A stretch of 64,000 nt of DNA from Thermincola carboxydiphila (GTDB lineage Bacteria > Bacillota > Thermincolia > Thermincolales > UBA2595). The stretch lies in NCBI GenBank assembly GCA_016841325.1, contig JAENZJ010000011.1, positions 47,983 to 111,982 of the forward strand, in the 5' to 3' direction. Below, one piece after another: positions 1 through 7,922 of this stretch (positions are counted from its first letter, which is position 1; each line of letters starts with the position of its first letter). Below the pieces are notes generated by a model, which was not told the DNA's origin, ran no database searches, and saw nothing but the letters and a program-made list of their open reading frames with translations. The position numbers and the translations under genes were made by a program.

Positions 1-885
1 GCGGATGGCGAGAAAGCGCAGATTACCATCAGCGAGGGTGATAAGTCTGATCTGCCGGAGGATGTAAAAACTGCAATCGGCACAAGGCCGCTGGTGCAGA
101 TCACGTTATCCATCGACGGCAATCAGATCGACTGGAGCAATCCCGCTGCTCCGGTGACGGTATCTATCCCCTACACGCCGACGGAGGCAGAGCTAAATAA
201 TCCCGAAAGCATCGTTGTCTGGTACATCGATGGTGCCGGCAATGTTGTCACTATACTCAACGGGCGCTACGACCCGGCGAACAGAACAGTCACCTTCTCC
301 ACTACCCACTTCAGCGACTACGCAGTGGCATATAACCCGGTGAGCTTCAACGACGTAGCAGCGGGCGCGTGGTATAACAAGGCTGTAAGCTTCATCGCAG
401 CGAGAGAGATCACCACCGGCACGGGTAATGGCAATTACAGCCCCGAAGCGAAGCTGACGCGCGGCGAATTCATTGTTCTGATGATGAGAGCCTACGGCAT
501 CGCTCCCGACGTGAACCCGACGGAGAACTTCTCCGACGCGGGCGATACCTACTACACCGGCTACCTTGCAGCGGCGAAGCGTCTGGGCATTTCAAACGGC
601 ATAGGCAACAACATGTACGCGCCAAGCAAGGAGATCACCCGTCAGGAAATGTTCACGCTGCTGTATAACGCACTAAAGGTCATCGGTCAGCTCCCATTGG
701 GCGATTCCGGTAAGACGCTCTCCGACTTTACCGACATTGCAGATATAGCATCATGGGCTACAGAGGCTATGACGCTTCTGGTTGAAACCGGCACAGTTAG
801 CGGCAGCGGCGGGAAACTCATACCGACTGGCTCGACCAGCCGCGCTGAAATGGCGCAGGTACTGTATAACCTGCTGGATAATTAA
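1..885 (+). CDS. S-layer homology (SLH) domain surface protein, C-terminal part (5' end outside window)
   Basis: Frame is open from base 1; SLH-like repeats such as FNDVAAGAWYNKAVSFIAAREITTGTGNGNYSPEAKLTRGEFIVLMMRAYGI. Confidence 0.85.
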   Translation, partial: ADGEKAQITISEGDKSDLPEDVKTAIGTRPLVQITLSIDGNQIDWSNPAAPVTVSIPYTPTEAELNNPESIVVWYIDGAGNVVTILNGRYDPANRTVTFSTTHFSDYAVAYNPVSFNDVAAGAWYNKAVSFIAAREITTGTGNGNYSPEAKLTRGEFIVLMMRAYGIAPDVNPTENFSDAGDTYYTGYLAAAKRLGISNGIGNNMYAPSKEITRQEMFTLLYNALKVIGQLPLGDSGKTLSDFTDIADIASWATEAMTLLVETGTVSGSGGKLIPTGSTSRAEMAQVLYNLLDN

Positions 886-935
886 AGTTTATAATTATGC
901 TTACGAGCATGCACACATTGTTAAGGCCGTAGTTT

Positions 936-970
936 AATAGTAACCAAATGACCACAAATAGTAACCAAAT
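936..970. repeat. Two direct copies of AATAGTAACCAAAT, 21 bp apart
   Basis: 936-949 and 957-970 are identical 14-mers upstream of the Crp/CooA-like gene. Confidence 0.7.
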
Positions 971-1047
971 CAGTTGCCCAATGCCGCAAAATGAATTAGA
1001 ATATGATTATAATAAATCGCAACACCAATAATAAAAAGGAAGAGGCT

Positions 1048-1689
1048 ATGCTTGACAAATTTAAGCTTTTTAAAGGGCTAACCGAAGCGGAAGCAGAGCA
1101 GATTTTGCGGTGTTTTTCGAGTGCCGGTTTTGCTAAAAAAGAGCAAATCAGGTTTGACGACTCTTCAAAAGACTACATTTATCTGGTGAAGTCAGGGCGG
1201 GTCAAAATATCCTATTTGTCTCCGGAAGGAAAAGAAATAATTGTAACCATTCTACACTCCGGAGATATCTACAGCCTGCATTCAGAGGCCAATGCTACAG
1301 TCCTGGAGCCTGCAGAAATCTTCTACATCGGAACTGAGGGCTTCAAAAAGATATTGCTGCAGAACCCGGGATTGGCTGCCGGCCTGGTGAAGATTCTGGG
1401 TGTCATCCTGAAAAACACCAATGATGCCCTGCTAAACCTTGCTTTTAAAGAAGTCAACTCCAGGGTTGCTTCACTAATCCTGAAAACTGCCCGGGAAAAA
1501 GGGGTGCCTACCCCCGAAGGCCTTGAATTTGAAATCGGCCTTACCCATGAAGAGATTGCCGGTCTTATCAGCAGTTCACGGCAGACGGTGACTACTATTC
1601 TTAACCGGTTCGAGTCTGCCGGGATTATTACTGCTAACCGGAAAAAATATGTTGTCAGGGACATGGAGATGCTGATTGCCCTGAGTTAG
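1048..1689 (+). CDS. cooA: Crp/Fnr-family regulator, CooA-like CO sensor
   Basis: cNMP-like sensor plus HTH with SSRQT recognition helix; SGDIYSLHS aligns with CooA SGDMFCMHS (His77 kept); adjacent to cooF-cooS; start at 1048 preferred because of AAGGAAGAGG. Confidence 0.75.
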   Translation: MLDKFKLFKGLTEAEAEQILRCFSSAGFAKKEQIRFDDSSKDYIYLVKSGRVKISYLSPEGKEIIVTILHSGDIYSLHSEANATVLEPAEIFYIGTEGFKKILLQNPGLAAGLVKILGVILKNTNDALLNLAFKEVNSRVASLILKTAREKGVPTPEGLEFEIGLTHEEIAGLISSSRQTVTTILNRFESAGIITANRKKYVVRDMEMLIALS

Positions 1690-1729
1690 TATAAAGAGGA
1701 TTTTAAATTTTTAAATAAGATTCCTGAAA

Positions 1730-1745
1730 TGTCGGCGGGATGACA
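1730..1745. promoter_or_regulatory. Putative CooA-binding site TGTCG-GCGGGA-TGACA
   Basis: Exact reverse complement form of the TGTCA-N6-CGACA consensus; TACAAT (-10-like) at 1767-1772 would put the box near -42. Confidence 0.65.
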
Positions 1746-1764
1746 GAAAATCCCGCCTTTTTTA
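1734..1764 (+). terminator. Intrinsic terminator of cooA-like gene
   Basis: GGCGGGA (1734-1740) / TCCCGCC (1751-1757) stem followed by T-run. Confidence 0.75.
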
Positions 1765-1816
1765 TTTACAATGACAGTCAGAAGGTTACGCCAACAAAAA
1801 AGAGAGGGGGAATTCA

Positions 1817-2323
1817 ATGAGACAGATACTGGTAAAAACAGAACGCTGTCTTGGCTGTAAATCCTGTGAACTTGCCTGCAGTGCCATTCATTCCGGCAGT
1901 AAGGATTTTCTGGCCGCTGTCTTAGGAGGTGAACGGTCGGTAAGGAGAGTTACTGTCGAAACAAACCGAGAGAACACAGTTAATATCCCTGTCCAGTGCC
2001 GGCAGTGCCGCGAGCCAAAGTGTGTCAGTGCCTGCATGACAGGTGCCATGTACCTGGATGAAGCGACTGGCCTCGTGTTGAACCGCGAGGAAAAGTGTGT
2101 CGGCTGCTGGATGTGTGTGATGGTATGTCCGTATGGGGTCATTGTACCCAATGAGGAGGAGAAAAAGGCCGTCAAGTGTGACCAGTGTCTCTCGGGAGGG
2201 CATGACCCTGCATGTGTCAAAGCCTGTCCTACCGGAGCCATCGAGTTTATTGAAATCAGTCAGTTTGATAAAAAAAGGAAACAGGAATTCCTGACAAAAT
2301 TTATTGCCGGGGAGGAGGCGTAG
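1817..2323 (+). CDS. cooF: CooF-type 4Fe-4S ferredoxin-like electron transfer protein
   Basis: Several CxxCxxCxxxC motifs, RBS GAGAGGGGG, immediately upstream of cooS. Confidence 0.9.
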   Translation: MRQILVKTERCLGCKSCELACSAIHSGSKDFLAAVLGGERSVRRVTVETNRENTVNIPVQCRQCREPKCVSACMTGAMYLDEATGLVLNREEKCVGCWMCVMVCPYGVIVPNEEEKKAVKCDQCLSGGHDPACVKACPTGAIEFIEISQFDKKRKQEFLTKFIAGEEA

Positions 2324-2325
2324 CT

Positions 2326-4233
2326 ATGGAGAATTTAAAGAAAACTATTGATACTGCTGCGGGGAAGATGATTGCAAAGGCTGCCACAGAGGGGATTGAG
2401 ACAGTGTGGGACCGTTTTGAGGCCCAACAGCCCCAGTGTGGTTTTGGGCTGACCGGACTCTGCTGCCGGCACTGCAACCAGGGGCCGTGCCGTATTGACC
2501 CTTTTGGTGACGGCCCGCAGTATGGGGTTTGCGGTGCGGATGCCGACCTTATTGTGGCCCGTAATTTGCTCAGGCAGGTCGCTGCCGGGGCAGCGGCCCA
2601 TGTTGACCATGCTTATGAGGCTGTGGAGACTCTGGCTGCTGCTGCCGGGGGAAGTGCGGCATACTCTGTCAGGGACCGCGACAAGCTGCTGGCAGTTGCC
2701 GGGAAGTTGGGAATCGAGACGGAGAACAAGTCGGAGACTGATATTGCCAAGGAGATTGTCGGTATCGCCAGGTCTGATTTCGGCAATCATTCCGGTTCGC
2801 CTATAAAATGGCTGGTGGCTACAGCCCCGGAAGAACGGGTGGCAACATGGAGTAAGCTGGGGGTATTGCCACGGAACCCGGACAGGGAAATCAGGGAAGC
2901 CCTGCACCAGACTACCATGGGAATGGACGCCGACCCTGTTAACCTGATCCTGGCAACTGTAAAGCAGGGGCTTGTTGACGGTTATGCCGGCTTACAGCTG
3001 GGCACCGATATCCAGGACATTTTATTTGGCATACCTTCCCCGGTGGTAGCTGAGGCTAACCTGGGGGTGCTCCGGGAAGACCATGTAAACATTGTGGTCC
3101 ATGGCCATGAACCCATGTTATCGGAGAAAATCGTTGAGTGGGCCCACAAGCTGTCCGGTGAGGCCCAGGCTGTGGGGGCACAGGGAATTCAACTGGCCGG
3201 GGTCTGCTGTACCGGCAATGAAATTCTGATGCGCCAGGGTGTGGATATGGCTTCCAACTTCCTGGCTCAGGAACTGGCGATTATCACGGGAGCGGTTGAT
3301 GCCATGGTAGTGGATGTCCAGTGCATTATGCCTTCACTGGCCAGGGTGGCTGCCTGTTACCATACCAAGATATTTACCACATCACCGATAGTGAAAATGC
3401 CGGGTGCTGAACATATTGACTTCACTTTGGATGAAGCCGACCGGAAGGCCGAAGAAATTGTGCGCAAAGCCATTGAAAATTACAGGCGGCGTGACCGGAG
3501 CCGGGTTGATATCCCTGATGTAAAGACCAAAATGATGGCAGGGTTCAGTGTGGAGGCAATAGTTGCTGCGCTGGCAAAACTGGATGCCGGAAATCCGCTG
3601 AAACCACTGGTAGACAACATTGCTAACGGAAGTATTCTTGGCGCAGTGGGTACTGTGGGGTGCAATAACGTTAAAGTGGCCCAGGATTCCTTCCATGTCA
3701 ACATGGTCAAAGAGCTGGTTAAGAATAATATCCTGGTGGTTACTACCGGATGTTCTGCCCAGGCCTTGGCCAAGGCCGGCCTGATGACTCCTGAAGCAAC
3801 GGAAAAATATGCCGGGGATACTCTTAAGGCGGTACTTACCGCTGTTGGCAATGCAGCCGGAATCGGTGCCCCCCTGCCTCCTGTTCTCCATATGGGCAGT
3901 TGTGTGGATAATTCCCGGATTGGGGATTTATTAACTGCCCTGGCCGGTTATCTCAAAGTATCCATAAAAGACTTGCCGGTAGCTGCTTCCGCGCCTGAAC
4001 ACCAGCATGAAAAAGCCCTTAGTATCGGGACTTGGGCCGTTTCCCTGGGACTCTTAACCCACCTGGGGATAGTCCCACAGTTAGTCGGAGGCAAAAAGGT
4101 TACAGAAATCCTTACAGGAGACACCGCAGAGAGTCTCCTGGGCGGCAGGTTCTATGTGGAGACAGATCCCATCAAAGCAGCCCACGGGCTTATTGAGCAT
4201 ATCAAATCCAAACGTAAAGCCCTTGGCATATAG
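2326..4233 (+). CDS. cooS: Anaerobic Ni-CO dehydrogenase catalytic subunit
   Basis: 635 aa; CCRHCNQGPCRI, GVCCTGNEILMRQG, TTGCSAQALAKAGL, HMGSCVDNSR motifs. Confidence 0.95.
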   Translation: MENLKKTIDTAAGKMIAKAATEGIETVWDRFEAQQPQCGFGLTGLCCRHCNQGPCRIDPFGDGPQYGVCGADADLIVARNLLRQVAAGAAAHVDHAYEAVETLAAAAGGSAAYSVRDRDKLLAVAGKLGIETENKSETDIAKEIVGIARSDFGNHSGSPIKWLVATAPEERVATWSKLGVLPRNPDREIREALHQTTMGMDADPVNLILATVKQGLVDGYAGLQLGTDIQDILFGIPSPVVAEANLGVLREDHVNIVVHGHEPMLSEKIVEWAHKLSGEAQAVGAQGIQLAGVCCTGNEILMRQGVDMASNFLAQELAIITGAVDAMVVDVQCIMPSLARVAACYHTKIFTTSPIVKMPGAEHIDFTLDEADRKAEEIVRKAIENYRRRDRSRVDIPDVKTKMMAGFSVEAIVAALAKLDAGNPLKPLVDNIANGSILGAVGTVGCNNVKVAQDSFHVNMVKELVKNNILVVTTGCSAQALAKAGLMTPEATEKYAGDTLKAVLTAVGNAAGIGAPLPPVLHMGSCVDNSRIGDLLTALAGYLKVSIKDLPVAASAPEHQHEKALSIGTWAVSLGLLTHLGIVPQLVGGKKVTEILTGDTAESLLGGRFYVETDPIKAAHGLIEHIKSKRKALGI

Positions 4234-4252
4234 TGGGACGGGGGTGGCATAA

Positions 4253-5488
4253 GTGCGCTATGTAATAATAGGGAACAGCGCCGCCGGTGTCTTTGCCGCA
4301 GAAACCATCCGCGGCCTTGATAAATCAGGGCAGATAGAAGTTGTCAGTAATGAGAGATATCCTGCATATGCCAGATGTCTGACCTCATATTACCTCACGG
4401 GTCAGATGTCTGATGAGCAGATGATGATAAGGGATGCGGATTTCTATGACCGCAGCAATATTATCCTGAACTCCGGGCAAAAGGTAACCGGGCTTGATAC
4501 TGCAGCCTCAAAGGTTTTCACAGATACGGGACACGTCTATCATTACAATAAGCTTCTGATAGCATCCGGGGCTTCCCCTGTGATGCCTGATATTCCGGGT
4601 GTGGGCATGAAGGGTGTCTTTGGCCTGCGGACCCTGGACGACGCCAAGGAAATAGCCGCCTCAGCCCGCCAGGGCAGGCATGCTGTTGTCATGGGCGGCG
4701 GTCTGGTGTCCCTGAAGGCGGCCTACGCCTTAATGAAGGCCGGGTTATCGGTAACCTGTATAGTGTCCTCAGGTCAAATTCTGTCACAGATGCTGGATCG
4801 CGAGGCAGCCCGGATCTTGGGTGACCTGCTCACCGGTCACGGGCTGGACATCAGATTTTATACTGACGCAGCTGAAATAATCGGCGAAGAGATTGCCGGG
4901 GAAACGGTAGCCCGCGGGGTAAGGCTGACTTCAGGGGAAACTGTTCCGGCAGATATTATCATCATCGGCAAAGGGGTTACCCCTAACACCGGCTTTGTGG
5001 CAGGAAGCGGTATTGAGACAGACCGGGGAATTTTGGTCAATGATTACCTGGAAACAACCGTCCCTGATATCTATGCAGCAGGAGATGTGGCCCAGTCTGT
5101 TGATATCCTGACCGGTCAAAGGACTATTAATGCTATTTGGCCCAATGCCGCAGAACAGGGAACCGTGGCAGGCCGGAATATGGCCGGGAGTCCTGCGGTT
5201 TATCAGGGTTCCATGAGCATGAATTCGGCAGATTTCTTCGGTCTGTCAACAATTGCCGCCGGTAACCCCAGGGCAGAGGGAGACGAATATGAAGTTGTCA
5301 GGCTGTTTCCCGGTCCCGGTCTGTACCGCAGGCTGGTATTCCGAGGAGACCGGCTGGTAGGGTATATCATGGTCGGCAACACCGGCCGGGCGGGAATACT
5401 GACTTCCCTCATCAGGGAAAGAGTGCCCCTTGGCACAGCCAGGGATGAACTTAAACAAGGCCGGATAGGACAGAGGATCTTGTGGTAG
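4253..5488 (+). CDS. FAD-dependent NAD(P)/disulfide oxidoreductase linked to CODH
   Basis: GTG start; GNSAAG dinucleotide motif, VVMGGGLVSLKAA, YAAGDVAQ. Confidence 0.85.
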   Translation: MRYVIIGNSAAGVFAAETIRGLDKSGQIEVVSNERYPAYARCLTSYYLTGQMSDEQMMIRDADFYDRSNIILNSGQKVTGLDTAASKVFTDTGHVYHYNKLLIASGASPVMPDIPGVGMKGVFGLRTLDDAKEIAASARQGRHAVVMGGGLVSLKAAYALMKAGLSVTCIVSSGQILSQMLDREAARILGDLLTGHGLDIRFYTDAAEIIGEEIAGETVARGVRLTSGETVPADIIIIGKGVTPNTGFVAGSGIETDRGILVNDYLETTVPDIYAAGDVAQSVDILTGQRTINAIWPNAAEQGTVAGRNMAGSPAVYQGSMSMNSADFFGLSTIAAGNPRAEGDEYEVVRLFPGPGLYRRLVFRGDRLVGYIMVGNTGRAGILTSLIRERVPLGTARDELKQGRIGQRILW

Positions 5489-5533
5489 AACCGGAAAATG
5501 GTTCCGGACGCCTTTGGGGCTGTGTAGACAAAT

Positions 5534-5570
5534 GCCGCTTTATGTAGGACTGCATATAAGCGGCGTTTTT
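5534..5570 (+). terminator. Intrinsic terminator after CODH operon
   Basis: GCCGCTT...AAGCGGC stem followed by GTTTTT. Confidence 0.8.
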
Positions 5571-5582
5571 ATTATGCCGTAG

Positions 5583-5857
5583 AACGTATACGTACCGGAG
5601 GTTTATAAAGAATATACAACACAAAAACTGCTAGTGCTGGAATATGTAGAAGGTTACAAGATTAATGACTTTAAGGCATTGGAACGGCCGGACTGGACAG
5701 GAAAGAGGTTGCCGGTAATTTAATATCGTGTTACCTGCGTCAGGTGCTGGTGGAAGGTTTTTTCCACGCTGACCCCCATCCAGGCAACCTGATGCTATCA
5801 CTGATTCATAAACATATCCATGCGTTTCACAGGCATAACCGGACAAACTTGAAGTAA
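5583..5857 (+). pseudogene. Fragment of ABC1/UbiB/AarF-family kinase, frameshifted
   Basis: Two frames give NVYVPEVYKEYTTQKLLVLEYVEGYKINDFKALERPDWTGK and then KEVAGNLISCYLRQVLVEGFFHADPHPGNLML; no N-terminal region upstream. Confidence 0.8.
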
Positions 5858-5891
5858 ACAGTCAAATTAATATTAGCCGGAAAGCGCCAGA

Positions 5892-6995
5892 TTAAAAATA
5901 CTTGTTCATAATATACCCTATTGTTTTATACCTGGTCCACCAGGTATTGGCCCGGGCCAGGCTGATCTGTTTTGCCTGGCGCTGGGCCGCATCAAAAGAA
6001 GTCTCTTTTAACAGCCGGTTTACCTTGCAGTGAAAATCTTCACTATCTGCAGCAATTTCTATTACCCTTTTGGCAAAGTTTACTGCCGGGAGATTTGTGC
6101 TTACTACCGGTTTGCCGGAAGCCATGTACTCAAATAATTTTATGGGGCAGGAATTTTTAGAGATGGTGGAATTTTGGTCAAATGGTATGCTGCAGACATC
6201 AAACTGTCTGATGTAGTTGGGCAGTATATGGTAGCGTTTCAGGCCCAGGTAATGAGTATTGGGGAGATGTGGAGGCTTAATATTTCTGCGGACAGGCCCC
6301 ACCATAACGATTGACCAGTCCGGCTCTTTTTCAGCCAATTCAGTTATCAGCCGGAAATCAATCCATTCACAGACGGCTCCTACAAAACCCACCCTTGGTT
6401 TCCTGATGTTCAGGATATCTGTCGGGATACCTAATATCTTTGTGGCGCTGTTAAAGTGCTGGAGGTCACACCCATTGGGGACCAGGAAACTCAGTGGGTT
6501 TATTTTTTTTTTGGTCTTTTGCATTGGTCCTGACACCGTTATAACAATATCAGCTTTTTCTGTGAGCCGTTGATCATATTCCCGGGTAGTATCCGGTGTC
6601 CAGCTGAAAGATGCATAGTCATCCTGGCAATCGTAAATAACCAGTTTTTCGTCCAGCTGCCCACAAAGGTATTCAAACTGGGGCAGACAGATCCAGAGGA
6701 TAATATCCTTAAAACCAAACTCCAGAGAAAAATTTTTTAACAGTTCCACATAATACCGGGAAGCGGCACTGTGATTAAGAATCTTCGGGATCCGGGGCTT
6801 CAGGACAATAAGATTGGGGTTTATGATATCGGTATATTTCCTGATAACCTCTTCATATGATAAAGCAGGTTTGGAGGTGACCGGCGGATTTATATATCCA
6901 ATTTTAAAGTCTTCGGAGAATAAGGTCATTAATTGCTGCGGGCGCTGAAACATAAAACCCCAGGGACTTGTGGAAATGCATATTACAGCGGGCAT
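5892..6995 (-). CDS. Glycosyltransferase (GT-B fold, GT4-like)
   Basis: PAVICISTSPWGFMFQRPQQLM, KLFEYMASGKPVVSTNLP. Confidence 0.75.
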   Translation of the reverse strand: MPAVICISTSPWGFMFQRPQQLMTLFSEDFKIGYINPPVTSKPALSYEEVIRKYTDIINPNLIVLKPRIPKILNHSAASRYYVELLKNFSLEFGFKDIILWICLPQFEYLCGQLDEKLVIYDCQDDYASFSWTPDTTREYDQRLTEKADIVITVSGPMQKTKKKINPLSFLVPNGCDLQHFNSATKILGIPTDILNIRKPRVGFVGAVCEWIDFRLITELAEKEPDWSIVMVGPVRRNIKPPHLPNTHYLGLKRYHILPNYIRQFDVCSIPFDQNSTISKNSCPIKLFEYMASGKPVVSTNLPAVNFAKRVIEIAADSEDFHCKVNRLLKETSFDAAQRQAKQISLARANTWWTRYKTIGYIMNKYF

Positions 6996-7162
6996 GGCGT
7001 TATCAACTCCAGGGGCAATAGAATAGGTATCAGGTTATCTTATGTTGGAGAAAGGAAAATAGTCAATTGTCAGGCCGTAGGTCAGGATTGGGATAATGGT
7101 AACAAAAGCCGGGTGGTTTAAATAGTTTAGTAGTGACTATGAGAGAAACCGGAGGTGTTTTT

Positions 7163-7855
7163 TTGAATAATAAAGAAGAAATAAAACCGTGGTGGACCCT
7201 TATTTGTGAGGTTCAGGATGAAGTCAGCCAGCTTGACGGCCACCCATATTATCTTGCTGAGTACAGGGATGCGGAAGGTAAACGGTGGGAGCATATCCCC
7301 AAATGGATATATGAAGACATGGAGGCAATAAAGCCTGAAAGATGTCTTGATATCGGGTGTGCCTATGGGACTCTGGCCGTCTACCTTAAAAAGCTCATAG
7401 GGTGTGAGGTTTATTGTACAGATTATCTGAAATACATCAGTGATGCCTTGATTCAGGACCGGGAACTGATATTTACCATCAATAATATAGAACTTGACCC
7501 TTTTCCCTGGCCTGAGCTGAAGTTTGACATGATTACCTTTACAGAGGTTATGGAACACCTTAATTTTCATCCTGTTCCCACACTTATTAAGATGCGGGAT
7601 CTGTTAAGTGATAACGGCAGGTTATACCTGAGCACCCCTGATTCATCTGTTGTCGGGCGGGTCACCAAATATTACGGTAATTATAATGACATCCCATATC
7701 CCCAGAAGGGGCTCCCGGTAATTGATGCCCATATTTATGTCTATGATAAAGATGAGCTCCGGGATATTTTGCAAAAGGCAGGGTTAAAGGTGGTACGGTT
7801 GGACTACGCATCACCATATAAAGAACACTTTAACCTGACCCTGGAAAAACTGTAA
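7163..7855 (+). CDS. SAM-dependent methyltransferase (class I)
   Basis: CLDIGCAYGTLAVYL, ITFTEVMEHL; GGAGGT precedes a TTG start at 7163 (ORF track starts at 7133). Confidence 0.8.
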   Translation: MNNKEEIKPWWTLICEVQDEVSQLDGHPYYLAEYRDAEGKRWEHIPKWIYEDMEAIKPERCLDIGCAYGTLAVYLKKLIGCEVYCTDYLKYISDALIQDRELIFTINNIELDPFPWPELKFDMITFTEVMEHLNFHPVPTLIKMRDLLSDNGRLYLSTPDSSVVGRVTKYYGNYNDIPYPQKGLPVIDAHIYVYDKDELRDILQKAGLKVVRLDYASPYKEHFNLTLEKL

Positions 7856-7865
7856 AGGATTTTTC

Positions 7866-7909
7866 AAAGCCCTCCCGGCAGGAGAGATCTTGCCAAAGAG
7901 GGCTTTTAT
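7866..7909. terminator. Convergent intrinsic terminator
   Basis: AAAGCCCTC...GAGGGCTTT stem between converging genes. Confidence 0.75.
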
Positions 7910-7922
7910 CAATATTATTTAA

